Of a stretch of 54,527 bases of DNA, positions 27,505 to 35,390 are shown one piece after another. Every line of letters begins with the position of its first letter. Within the stretch, counting starts at the first letter, position 1. A program made the position numbers and the translations under genes. Below the pieces are notes generated by a model. The model was given only the letters and a program-made list of their open reading frames with translations, was not told the DNA's origin and did no database searches. The stretch covers positions 1 through 54,527 of the forward strand of contig NZ_JAIVFS010000054.1 in assembly GCF_020829645.1 (NCBI RefSeq), read 5' to 3'. Source of the stretch: Nostoc mirabile CHAB5784. Lineage in GTDB: Bacteria; Cyanobacteriota; Cyanobacteriia; Cyanobacteriales; Nostocaceae.

Positions 27505-27639
27505 CAATACAGTTCAGTTAAGCCTAAAACTCAACTCTACGTAGGTTGGGTTGAGGAACGAAACCCAACACTTCCGTGACTTTGTTGGGTTTCACTTCGT
27601 TCTACCCAACCTACAATTGTCTTAAGTGAACTGTATTGG
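27505..27639. mobile_element. MITE, CAATACAGTTCAG family, with 9-bp target duplication
   Basis: The termini CAATACAGTTCAGTTAAG and CTTAAGTGAACTGTATTG are inverse. AATATAAAA is duplicated (27496-27504 and 27640-27648). The interior is a GTAGGTTGGGTT...AACCCAACCTAC hairpin repeat, also seen at 34930 and 48960. Confidence 0.9.
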
Positions 27640-27684
27640 AATATAAAAATACAATTTTGATATAAAAACAAATTACTTAAAATC

Positions 27685-28620
27685 ATGAATCAATGGGCTT
27701 TTGAATACCAAGTAGAAAATATAGGTAAATCTGTTATTTTGCACGCAGACTGTTTTGAGTGGCTGAGTAGAATACCAGAAAATAGCATTCATGCAGTAGT
27801 TACAGATCCCCCTTACGGGGTGAAAGAATATGATTTTGACCAGTTGCTAAAAAGAGCAAATGGAAATGGAGGTATTTGGAGAATTCCACCATCATTTGAT
27901 GGACATCAACGCGCACCTCTACCACGATTTACAGCACTTAGTACCAAAGAACGTCTAGTTTTAAAAAATTTCTTTGTAGAATGGGCAAAACTAGTGGTAC
28001 GTGTACTTCGCCCTGGTGGTCATGTTTTTATAGCAAGTAATGCATTTCTTTCGCAGTTAGTTTTCTCTGCTTTAGTTGAGGGCGGTTTAGAGTTTCGTGG
28101 AGAATTGATTCGCCTGGTGAGAACACTTCGTGGTGGCGATCGCCCAAAAAATGCCGAAGATGAATTTCCTCATGTGTCTTCCATGCTCAGAGGATGTTAT
28201 GAGCCGTGGGGTATTTTACGAAAACCGATACCAGTAGGAATGAAACTCAGCGAATGTTTGCGAGAATTTCAAACTGGAGGGTTAAGACGCAACAGAGATG
28301 GTACACCTTTGGGTGATGTTATTGCCAGTGAGAGGACACCTCAGAAGGAACGAGCTATTGCAAATCACCCAAGTTTGAAACCACAGTCTTTTTTACGTCA
28401 GGTTGTTTATGCTGCACTGCCTTTAGGTGAAGGTATAATTGCTGATACTTTTATGGGTTCTGGTTCGACAGTTGCAGCGGCGGAAGCTGTTGGTGTTTGC
28501 TGCATTGGTATTGAGCGTAATTTAGATTATTACAAGATGAGTTGCACCGCTATTCCTAACTTGATAACTTTAGAAATCCCTTCCCAAAATATTACAGACT
28601 TGCAATTAACGCTATGGTAG
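27685..28620 (+). CDS. Site-specific DNA methyltransferase (DPPY type, beta class order)
   Basis: This 311-residue amino-methyltransferase starts MNQWAFEYQVENIGKSV. Motif IV is VTDPPYGVKEYDF (about residue 45), followed by a long target-recognition region (about 55-215) with WAKLVVRVLRPGGHVFIASN. Motif I comes late: FMGSGSTVAAAEAVGVCCIGIE (about residues 263-285). DPPY-before-FxGxG ordering defines the beta class, which methylates N4-cytosine or N6-adenine. Target sequence cannot be read from the protein. Its last nine bases overlap the 3' end of the convergent PD-(D/E)XK-like gene, suggesting a restriction-modification pair. No other methyltransferase lies nearby. Confidence 0.9.
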   Translation: MNQWAFEYQVENIGKSVILHADCFEWLSRIPENSIHAVVTDPPYGVKEYDFDQLLKRANGNGGIWRIPPSFDGHQRAPLPRFTALSTKERLVLKNFFVEWAKLVVRVLRPGGHVFIASNAFLSQLVFSALVEGGLEFRGELIRLVRTLRGGDRPKNAEDEFPHVSSMLRGCYEPWGILRKPIPVGMKLSECLREFQTGGLRRNRDGTPLGDVIASERTPQKERAIANHPSLKPQSFLRQVVYAALPLGEGIIADTFMGSGSTVAAAEAVGVCCIGIERNLDYYKMSCTAIPNLITLEIPSQNITDLQLTLW

Positions 28621-29256
28621 ATTGGGAATTTGATAAATCCAATTGGACATCATTTTTTTATATCCAGATTTAGTAACACTGGCAGTTATTGTTCTGCGAC
28701 TAATTTCCGAACGTCCAGAGAATGACCAATCATTTTTTGTGAGGCTAGCACCAACAACCTTGATAAAACGAAAGGGCTTTGGCTGAATACCTTGAACAGC
28801 GTCACTAGGACGGTTACTATCAAAAACAAATACCATCAGCCAAGTATCTTCGGGATTATGACCCTGCCATCCACTCTGATAACGAGAAGCTTTTACTTCA
28901 ATACCAATATGAGAATGCTGTACAGAGTTTTTAGGAAACATCCCAGCAGGAATTAAGTCAGGATGTCCGTTATGATATTGATTTTTAACCAGGCTAGAGC
29001 AGTATTTCGGAATATTTGAAATCATGAATTCTCCAACCATACTGCTAAAGTTGGCTGGCATCAGCATTACCTCAAGACGTTCTATTTCCTTACTATAAAG
29101 CTGTTGATTGATAAAGCCTAAAAACTCTACAAAATTATTCATTGCCAAAACAATGTGTTCAATTGTACAGTCGTATGGCAGAGTCGCATTAAAATTAAAA
29201 CCGTTACTCTCAATGGGGTGAGGTTGGCAGGCAATCAGCTCTAGTTCGCCGCTCAT
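28612..29256 (-). CDS. PD-(D/E)XK-like protein, likely restriction endonuclease partner
   Basis: This 214-residue protein contains HNGHPDLIPAG and, about 30 residues later, HIGIEVKASRYQSGW. This matches the PD...(D/E)xK active site of type II restriction enzymes (Asp near residue 103, Glu-Val-Lys near 122). Length is also typical. The remaining sequence shows no family I can name. It converges on and overlaps the DNA methyltransferase by nine bases, a common layout for type II systems. Start ATG 29256 has no clear ribosome binding site. It could instead be another nuclease; the methyltransferase context makes restriction most likely. Confidence 0.65.
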   Translation of the reverse strand: MSGELELIACQPHPIESNGFNFNATLPYDCTIEHIVLAMNNFVEFLGFINQQLYSKEIERLEVMLMPANFSSMVGEFMISNIPKYCSSLVKNQYHNGHPDLIPAGMFPKNSVQHSHIGIEVKASRYQSGWQGHNPEDTWLMVFVFDSNRPSDAVQGIQPKPFRFIKVVGASLTKNDWSFSGRSEISRRTITASVTKSGYKKMMSNWIYQIPNLP

Positions 29257-29312
29257 TTATGAGGGGGTGATGGATGTCATAAACAATACAAAATTCAAAA
29301 ATCCCAAATTAA

Positions 29313-30878
29313 TTATCTTGGGGGATAATACTGGGGATTCATAACTGGAGATTGATAACCATTTGCCGGCACAGTACCTCCCATACTGTTGGGTACAGGA
29401 CTCACAACAGGGGGCTGATAAACGCTCATGGGTACAGTGCCCGTTGTATTGTTAGGTAAAGCAGGACTTACAGCAGGGGGCTGATAACCATTTGCGGGTA
29501 TTATGCTTGTGCTACTGTTGGGTATGACAGCATTTTGGCTAAATTCTTGGTAGGTAGCACTAGAAATTGAGCTAATTAATTTTTCGGCGCGAGGGTCATT
29601 ATTGGGGCGTTGTACCATGACAGAGGCTATGTAGCGTTTGCCAGTTGGAACAATAACTAAACCTGCATCTGCCAGCATAGTACCAATATCACCCGTTTTG
29701 TGGTATACCCTTGCGCCTGTTCCCAAACCGGATGGTAACAGAGTGTCTCTCTGGGTGCGACGCAAGATATCGAGCATGAGATCCCGTGATGGCATACTCA
29801 CTAAATTTCCCTGACTCACAATAGCCATCAAATTCCCCAATTCCCTCGGAGTAGTGGTGTTTGTCCCTTGCAAATCCGGGAGTTGATTACGAATTGTTGT
29901 GGTTGTTAATCCCCAAGTGCGGAAACGCTGGTTTAAAGCGTCCATTCCTCCCAGTCGCGCAATCAGCATATTTGTCGCCGTGTTATCACTGACGGTAATC
30001 ATTTTTGTGGCGACTTCCAGAGCGGCGTACTGGGTTCCGGCTGGTTGGCGTTGCAGAGTTCCCGAACCGCCAGCAACCATATTCTGTTGCATGGTCAGCA
30101 TTTCATCAAGGCGAATTTTCCCCGCGTCCACATCCTGAAAAAAGGCAATCAAAATCGGCACTTTAATTGTGCTAGCCGCCGGAAAAGTGCTAGAGCCATT
30201 GACATCTACATAATTACCAGTATCTAAATCTAATAAGAAAACTCCGGGTGTAAGATTTAGGTTGGTCGCCGCCAAATTTTGCACAGCACTTTTCAAAGAG
30301 CTAATTTCCTGGGATAAGTACAGACTCGAAGCTGCTACTGAGGGAGTTTGGGTAGGTTGTGGCTGCTCCCGCGTCACATTACTATTAGAGTGCGGCGCAG
30401 AAGTTGTGCTGATGCGATTAGCGGGGTCTAATACTGACAATGCTGTGCCAACAATTGCACCCATGCCAACACCCACAATTAACAACCGCACAATATACAA
30501 CAAGGTTTTGGCCATTGGTTTTAACCGTGTCTTGGGCGATGAACGCCTGCCGATTTTTGGCTTTTCCATCCGCACTGTTTTCACCATCACAGCACCTGGT
30601 CGAAAGGGAGGAATTTTGCCCTTCACACTAGGTATTGGTTTTACTGCCGTTGGCATGACTAACCCCGATTTTACCCTACGTGTAGCACCGGGGATTGGGG
30701 GAGGACTGATGGGATTTTTTGGGCGTGTTAGCGCCGCTTCTCGTCCATTGGCAGCTTGCTGCTGGTTGTTAGCTTTAATTTTCTTCTTTACCACTTTTTG
30801 AACTTTTTGTGGCGGCTGGCGGCGATTTAAGGGTTGACGCCGCGAGAAAGCTGTTAGTTCGTCACTTGACTCTGACAC
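29313..30878 (-). CDS. Membrane-anchored serine hydrolase of class A beta-lactamase fold
   Basis: This 521-residue protein starts at GTG 30878; GGAG lies five bases upstream. An Arg/Lys/Pro-rich cytoplasmic tail (about 1-125) precedes one membrane helix (LLYIVRLLIVGVGMGAIVG). The outer domain has the class A fold: STIK (SxxK, after AA), SDN in TVSDNTATNML, and KTGD. At the omega loop the sequence is LPDLQGTN, with no Glu at the position of Glu166 and Gln for Asn170, so efficient beta-lactam hydrolysis is unlikely. A peptidoglycan-related or penicillin-binding role fits better. The C-terminus has three Pro-rich repeats (NGYQPPAVSP-type). Monocistronic by layout. Confidence 0.8.
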   Translation of the reverse strand: MSESSDELTAFSRRQPLNRRQPPQKVQKVVKKKIKANNQQQAANGREAALTRPKNPISPPPIPGATRRVKSGLVMPTAVKPIPSVKGKIPPFRPGAVMVKTVRMEKPKIGRRSSPKTRLKPMAKTLLYIVRLLIVGVGMGAIVGTALSVLDPANRISTTSAPHSNSNVTREQPQPTQTPSVAASSLYLSQEISSLKSAVQNLAATNLNLTPGVFLLDLDTGNYVDVNGSSTFPAASTIKVPILIAFFQDVDAGKIRLDEMLTMQQNMVAGGSGTLQRQPAGTQYAALEVATKMITVSDNTATNMLIARLGGMDALNQRFRTWGLTTTTIRNQLPDLQGTNTTTPRELGNLMAIVSQGNLVSMPSRDLMLDILRRTQRDTLLPSGLGTGARVYHKTGDIGTMLADAGLVIVPTGKRYIASVMVQRPNNDPRAEKLISSISSATYQEFSQNAVIPNSSTSIIPANGYQPPAVSPALPNNTTGTVPMSVYQPPVVSPVPNSMGGTVPANGYQSPVMNPQYYPPR

Positions 30879-31052
30879 AGTTACTCCTTGTGATCCACTT
30901 GGCTGTTTTCTTGCAGACTCCTAACCCAAAACTTAATCTTTAAGCAAATATTAATACTCAAATTCCACTTTGCCACTAAGTAGCATTTTTGTGTTTAGTT
31001 TAAGCCATATTAAATATTTTGAGAGATGATTGCGTATATATTAAACAAATAA

Positions 31053-31793
31053 TTACAAGTTTTCACCATCCCTCTGGTTTTTAAGGGCCCATTCTACCTG
31101 CTGCAAAATCCCTCGCAGCATATATACTTCGCCTGTTTTCAGGTGAGCGCGATTATATAGTTGGCGGAATTTTTCCATCCGACTAGCTGCCGTATGGGGA
31201 TATACATAACCAATTTTTAATAATAATGATTCTAATTGCTGATAGTATGCTTCCACAACATCTAAGGGGGCGAGTTCAGTTTGGGTTAAGGTTTTAGTGT
31301 CAGGTTGCTGGGTACATTGTGACAATTCATAACAACAGATTGCCACGGCGGTAGCCAAATTTAGGGCTACATAATCTGGACTTGTGGGAATGCCAACAAA
31401 CCTCTGTGCATAATTTAATTCTTCATTGCTTAATCCCCGGTCTTCCCTGCCAAAAATCAGTGCTGCGGGTTTTTCTGGTTCCTCCAGTAACCAGGGTAGT
31501 GCAGTGCGGGGGTTTTCTAAGGGTGTTTCCCAACTCCGAACGCGACCAGTAGTAGCGATCGCCCGTACACATCCATGCAATGCTTCTGGTAAAGTCGGCA
31601 CTAATACCGCAGATTCTATAATTTCCTGAGCATGAACAGCCATCATCAAAGCTTCCGTCGATAGCGGATCGCATTGGGGGTTCACTAATACTAAATTATA
31701 TAGCCCGAAATTTTTCATTACCCTGGCGATCGCTCCGATATTTATCGGCCCAGCTGGCTCTACCAACACAATTCTTAATCCAGCCAAGCCCAT
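31053..31793 (-). CDS. TrmJ-like tRNA/rRNA methyltransferase (TrmH family)
   Basis: This 246-residue SPOUT methyltransferase starts MGLAGLRIVLVEPAGPINIG. It shows IARVMKNFGL, LIFGREDRGLSNEEL (motif 2), and the C-terminal knot VALNLATAVAICCYELSQ. TrmJ methylates the ribose of position 32 in tRNAs; this group-1 TrmH subfamily includes it. The tail (EKFRQLYNRAHLKTGEVYMLRG) also matches TrmJ. ATG 31793 is the start. It stands between the serine hydrolase and the HNH gene on the same strand, with no obvious operon. Confidence 0.88.
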   Translation of the reverse strand: MGLAGLRIVLVEPAGPINIGAIARVMKNFGLYNLVLVNPQCDPLSTEALMMAVHAQEIIESAVLVPTLPEALHGCVRAIATTGRVRSWETPLENPRTALPWLLEEPEKPAALIFGREDRGLSNEELNYAQRFVGIPTSPDYVALNLATAVAICCYELSQCTQQPDTKTLTQTELAPLDVVEAYYQQLESLLLKIGYVYPHTAASRMEKFRQLYNRAHLKTGEVYMLRGILQQVEWALKNQRDGENL

Positions 31794-31928
31794 TTTTTGC
31801 CTCCTGCGATCGCACCAAATGATATTTTTAGGCTAATTCTCAGCATTGTTATGTTCTGCTAAAAAGTTTCCTAGACATCATTCTAACTTTGCAGGTGAAT
31901 GCCTACGGCAGGTGTGATAAACAATTAC

Positions 31929-32318
31929 TCAGCGCATTCTCCGGCGTTGGCCTAGTCGTTCGTCGCTATTTATTTGTAGCAATCTAATCGTTGTACGTCC
32001 TGGAGGCGTTAAGCCCACCAGATTTAGTTCTGAAAAGGTAAAGTGTTCATCCCATTTCTGGGTGCGTGGGTTGAAGAGAAAGCTAAAAGCCCCTGTTTCT
32101 GGATAAAACGATCCTAAGTCAGTGCCTTTATGAGGATTACATCGCCAGCAGGTGAGGGCTAAATTATCAGCATCAATTGCACCGCCATGCTTTTGGGCAA
32201 TAACATAATCAATTTCATGGGGAAAAAAGGCAACTCCTGCGGGTAACTGGCAATATTCACATCTGTAGTTTGCGCGTTCTTCTACTAGTCGGCGAAGAAC
32301 AACCGGAATATAGGTCAA
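31929..32318 (-). CDS. HNH endonuclease family protein
   Basis: This 129-residue protein has CEYCQLPAG, HEIDYVIAQKHGGAID, then DNLALTCWRCNPHKG: a Cys-X2-Cys zinc site framing an HNH motif. The C-terminal part (FNPRTQKWDEHF) follows the usual pattern of small HNH proteins of cyanobacteria. It probably nicks or cuts DNA, though these free-standing genes are often of unclear role. ATG 32318 overlaps the left end of a MITE at 32316 by three bases, so the insertion may have moved the promoter or supplied the start. The final residues are Arg-rich. Confidence 0.85.
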   Translation of the reverse strand: MTYIPVVLRRLVEERANYRCEYCQLPAGVAFFPHEIDYVIAQKHGGAIDADNLALTCWRCNPHKGTDLGSFYPETGAFSFLFNPRTQKWDEHFTFSELNLVGLTPPGRTTIRLLQINSDERLGQRRRMR

Positions 32319-32428
32319 TACAGTTCAGTTAAGCATTTCTTTCTTCTCTCTGTGTTCTCTGCGCCTCTGCGGTTCGTTAAAAAAATTGACTTTCACAAAG
32401 AGTTTTAGCCTTAACCCAAGCGTATTGG
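32316..32428. mobile_element. MITE, CAATACAGTTCAG/CAATACGCTTGGG hybrid, with 9-bp target duplication
   Basis: The left end is CAATACAGTTCAGTTAAG and the right end CCTTAACCCAAGCGTATTGG, so the two termini come from different subfamilies. AATATAGGT flanks both sides (32307-32315 and 32429-32437). Confidence 0.88.
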
Positions 32429-32448
32429 AATATAGGTTACACTCACGG

Positions 32449-32790
32449 TCAACTGGTCAAATAAAATAAGTTACCTGCTTTAATCATCACAACTAAGTGT
32501 TCAATACGTTCATACTCATTTAGTTCTTTGAACTCCGTGGGTGTGAGTTCACCTGCGTGACTGCGTGCTAGCAAAGTACGCAACCGTTCTTGCATTTCGG
32601 GAGTAGGTTTAAATTCAGCAATTTGTTCAGGAGTGGGATTGCTGGCCAAAAAATCTAGGATATATCGGTAAACTTGTGCTGGTACAGCTGGCTGTTTGAG
32701 GCTCAAAGCAAGTAGTTCAGGTAAGCGATCGCCTACTTGTGCTAGTTGTTGAGATAATTCTTCTGATACTTCCAGGGTGATTTTCGGCAT
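32449..32790 (-). CDS. Hypothetical protein, possible antitoxin-like
   Basis: This 113-residue protein is started at ATG 32790 (MPKITLEVSEELSQQLAQVG) because AGGAAAG lies six bases upstream; an in-frame ATG at 32850 would add an unlikely Pro-rich stretch. The N-terminus resembles the beta-strand/helix start of small cyanobacterial antitoxins. The rest is helical (QVYRYILDFLASNPTPEQIAEF, ELTPTEFKELNEYERIEH). No toxin gene follows directly; the MITE at 32316-32428 sits where a partner could have been. Family not named with confidence. Confidence 0.65.
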   Translation of the reverse strand: MPKITLEVSEELSQQLAQVGDRLPELLALSLKQPAVPAQVYRYILDFLASNPTPEQIAEFKPTPEMQERLRTLLARSHAGELTPTEFKELNEYERIEHLVVMIKAGNLFYLTS

Positions 32791-33125
32791 GTTGCGCTTT
32801 CCTGAAGTGTGTCCTTCTCCCCATTGTAAAGGTGGTAGAACAGGCATCAAATCAATATTGCTCGCTCTGCTGTAATATCAACCTTGTAACATCGCGTGAC
32901 TTCACTAAACAATGTCACGGCTAGCCCAAACAAAAAACTTCAGGAAACGTTGGTTTTCCAAGATTCTCAAAATAACTTTGGTAGAGACGTAGCATTGCTA
33001 CGTCAAAACAATTCTTTTTCACTCCTATGTCTAATCTTGTAGTCAGTGGGTTGCAACCTGAGATGATGAAATTACTGAACCATTAGCTGGATAACAGAGG
33101 CTATATTCAGTTTTCAAGGATATAA
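32791..33125. other. Intergenic region upstream of recQ
   Basis: A GAGACGTAGC-ATT-GCTACGTC hairpin lies near 32982-33003. The rest is AT-rich. CAAGGA (33115-33120) is the likely ribosome binding site of the helicase. No gene is seen. Confidence 0.6.
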
Positions 33126-34589
33126 ATGTATATACTATTGATTATGAATCAGCCTACAATAAAATCTTGGCAAGAAGTTCTCGCTACGTTTAAAAAAATC
33201 TGGGGTTATGAAGATTTCCGTTCGCCACAAGGAGAAATTGTCAGCAGTTTATTGGCACAAAAAGATGCACTGATTATTATGCCCACAGGTGGAGGAAAAT
33301 CGATTTGTTTTCAACTTCCCGCGCTACTACAAACAGGATTAACTTTGGTAGTTTCGCCCTTGGTGGCGTTGATGGAAAATCAAGTTCAGGAACTATTACA
33401 AAGCAATCAAAAAGCAGCACTTTTGCATAGTGAATTACCTTCATTTCAACGCCGTGCAACTCTGCAAGCTTTAGAACGTCAACAGCTAAGATTACTTTAT
33501 TTATCCCCAGAAACTTTGCTAAGTGCGCCAGTCTGGGAAAGATTATGTCAGCCGCAATTGCAAATTAATGCCTTAATTTTGGATGAAGCCCATTGTTTAG
33601 TGCAGTGGGGAGACACGTTTCGCACAGCTTATCGCAGATTAGGGGCAGTGCGTCCTGCATTGCTAAAATCAAAACCACCAGGAACAAAAATCAGCATCGC
33701 CGCTTTTACTGCGACTGCTGACCCGTTAGCCCAAAAAATTATTCAAACAGTTTTACAATTACAGCAACCAGAGATTTTCCGCTTGAATCCCTACCGTCCT
33801 AATTTGCATCCCAGTGTTCGCATTGCTTGGACACCACGAGGTAGAAAACAACAATTATTAAAGTTTATTCAAAATAGACCGCAACAATCGGGGTTAGTTT
33901 ATGTTCGCACTAGGAGAGATAGCGAAGATTTAGCCGAATGGTTAGCAGACATGGGTTATGCAACAGCTAGTTATCATGCGGGATTGGGTGCAACCGAACG
34001 CCGTGAAGTAGAAGCAAGCTGGTTAGGTGGCAAAATTCCCTTTGTTGTGTGTACCTGTGCGTTTGGCATGGGGATTAATAAAAGCAATGTCAGGTGGGTT
34101 GCCCACTTTCACGCACCACATTTGTTATCTGAATATGTGCAAGAAATAGGCCGCGCTGGAAGGGATGGGAAACCGGCAGAAGCGTTGACGCTGGTAAGTG
34201 AACCTACGGGGTGGTTAGATCCAGAGGATAAGCAAAGACAGGAGTTTTTTCAAGAAAAAATGCGATCGCAACAACAAATAGCGCAGCAACTTGTGAAAAA
34301 ATTACCAAAACAGGGAGAAGTGAATGCAGTAACCCGACAATTTCCTGAAGGTGCTACAGCGCTAGCTTTACTCCACAGCAACGGTCAGCTAAACTGGCTT
34401 GATCCTTTTCATTACACCATTGCTCAAAAAGCCGGAAATCAACCAGCGACGCAATTACACGCTGCTAAACAGATGCATCAATACCTGACAACTAAGCAGT
34501 GTCGTTGGCAGTTTTTGTTAAATGCCTTTGGTTTTGACAAAGAAGCTGCTAACTTGCGTTGCGGACATTGCGATAATTGCCGTCAATGA
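33126..34589 (+). CDS. RecQ family ATP-dependent DNA helicase
   Basis: This 487-residue DExH helicase has FRSPQGEIVSSLLAQKDALI, Walker A MPTGGGKSICFQLPA, VVSPLVALMENQV, DEAHCLVQWGDTFR (motif II plus the aromatic-rich loop), FTATAD, SGLVYVRTRR, and motif VI QEIGRAGRDGKPAE. It ends in a RecQ-type zinc cluster CGHCDNC. It lacks the separate winged-helix and HRDC of long RecQ proteins, like other short cyanobacterial forms. It acts in DNA repair or recombination. ATG 33126 has CAAGGA five bases upstream; ATG 33144 is an alternative. A 42-bp repeat array begins within ten bases of its stop. Confidence 0.92.
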   Translation: MYILLIMNQPTIKSWQEVLATFKKIWGYEDFRSPQGEIVSSLLAQKDALIIMPTGGGKSICFQLPALLQTGLTLVVSPLVALMENQVQELLQSNQKAALLHSELPSFQRRATLQALERQQLRLLYLSPETLLSAPVWERLCQPQLQINALILDEAHCLVQWGDTFRTAYRRLGAVRPALLKSKPPGTKISIAAFTATADPLAQKIIQTVLQLQQPEIFRLNPYRPNLHPSVRIAWTPRGRKQQLLKFIQNRPQQSGLVYVRTRRDSEDLAEWLADMGYATASYHAGLGATERREVEASWLGGKIPFVVCTCAFGMGINKSNVRWVAHFHAPHLLSEYVQEIGRAGRDGKPAEALTLVSEPTGWLDPEDKQRQEFFQEKMRSQQQIAQQLVKKLPKQGEVNAVTRQFPEGATALALLHSNGQLNWLDPFHYTIAQKAGNQPATQLHAAKQMHQYLTTKQCRWQFLLNAFGFDKEAANLRCGHCDNCRQ

Positions 34590-34590
34590 G

Positions 34591-34866
34591 TATCAAAGAC
34601 TCGTCAGCGAGTATAAAAGGTGGATGAATGGAGCTAAAAGCCTCGTTCACGAGTATAAAAAGTGGATGAATGGAGCTAAAAGCCTCGTTCACGAGTATAA
34701 AAGGTGGATGAATGGAGCTAAAAGCCTCGTTCACGAGTATAAAAGGTGGATGAATGGAGCTAAAAGCCTCGTTCACGAGTATAAAAGGTGGATGAATGAA
34801 GCTAAAAGCCTCGTTCACGAGTATCAAAGACTCGTTCAGGAGATCAATACCTTATCCCTTATATAG
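34591..34866. repeat. 42-bp tandem repeat array, block 1
   Basis: The unit contains CTCGTTCACGAGTATAAAAG, then GTGGATGAATGGAGCTAAAA; CTCGTTCACGAG is itself a palindrome. About five near-identical units run from 34600 to 34820, then a tail TATCAAAGACTCGTTCAGGA to 34866. The repeat length is divisible by three, so frames on both strands stay open, but none is a credible gene. Confidence 0.92.
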
Positions 34867-34928
34867 GACTAGTATTTGATTTTTGAAATGCACGTAGTGG
34901 ACTGTCTACGCAAAATAGTGCATTAGAC

Positions 34929-35006
34929 GTAGGTTGGGTGGAGCGGAGCGCAACCCAACATATATCAGGATGTTGGGTTACGCAAAGCCTCCACCCAACC
35001 TACAAT
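34929..35006. repeat. GTAGGTTGGGT hairpin element between two repeat blocks
   Basis: GTAGGTTGGGTGGAG and CTCCACCCAACCTAC are inverse ends; the centre has CGCAACCCAACA...TGTTGGGTTACG. The same hairpin class sits inside the MITEs at 27540-27614 and 48960-49035, but here it has no MITE termini. Confidence 0.8.
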
Positions 35007-35014
35007 TTTTTTGC

Positions 35015-35114
35015 AACTCGTTCACGAGTATAAAAGGTGGATGAACGGAGCTAAAAGCCTCGTTTATAAGTATCAAAGACTCGTTCAGGAGATCAATACC
35101 TTATCCCTTATATC
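35015..35114. repeat. 42-bp tandem repeat array, block 2
   Basis: One full unit (CTCGTTCACGAG, GTATAAAAGGTGGATGAACG) plus a variant unit are followed by the same tail as block 1, ending CCTTATCCCTTATAT. It is separated from block 1 by about 148 bases holding the hairpin element. Confidence 0.88.
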
Positions 35115-35314
35115 ATGTTTGCATAATTAGTTATGATTTCCACAGTCATTGCACCCCACACGCTATCCGGCTCCACTTGGGGAGACCCCAAGACCGCACT
35201 GGCTCCCCAAAATCTCCCCTCCCCGCAAGCAGGAGGGGAGACGAAGCGACGATTGTCGGGGTGGGGTTCTTCGGGTTTAATAAGTAATCAAGCGAACATG
35301 ATATTATTCTCCAA
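35109..35314. mobile_element. MITE-like element, ATATCATGT family, copy 1
   Basis: The ends ATATCATGTTTGCATAATTA and the inverse of AATCAAGCGAACATGATAT match. The interior holds CCCCAC...GTGGGG arms and GC-rich repeats. The termini match 41230-41363. Confidence 0.75.
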
Positions 35315-35390
35315 TGAGGTTCATCCAATAGGATGAATTGTCATTTTCATAACCAAGTGACAATAGGGAAGTCAAGTAGAGGATGAAAAT

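Noticed and set aside
30262..30801. 179-codon plus-strand frame
   Set aside because: It is the shadow of the serine hydrolase gene on the other strand, open because of its Pro/Lys-rich composition.
34522..34866. Plus and minus frames with 14-residue repeats (NGAKSLVHEYKRWM)
   Set aside because: They stay open only because the repeat is 42 bases long; the plus frame starts inside recQ in a different register.
34591..35114. Possible CRISPR array
   Set aside because: The 42-bp units are contiguous with no unique spacers, and no cas genes are in the window.
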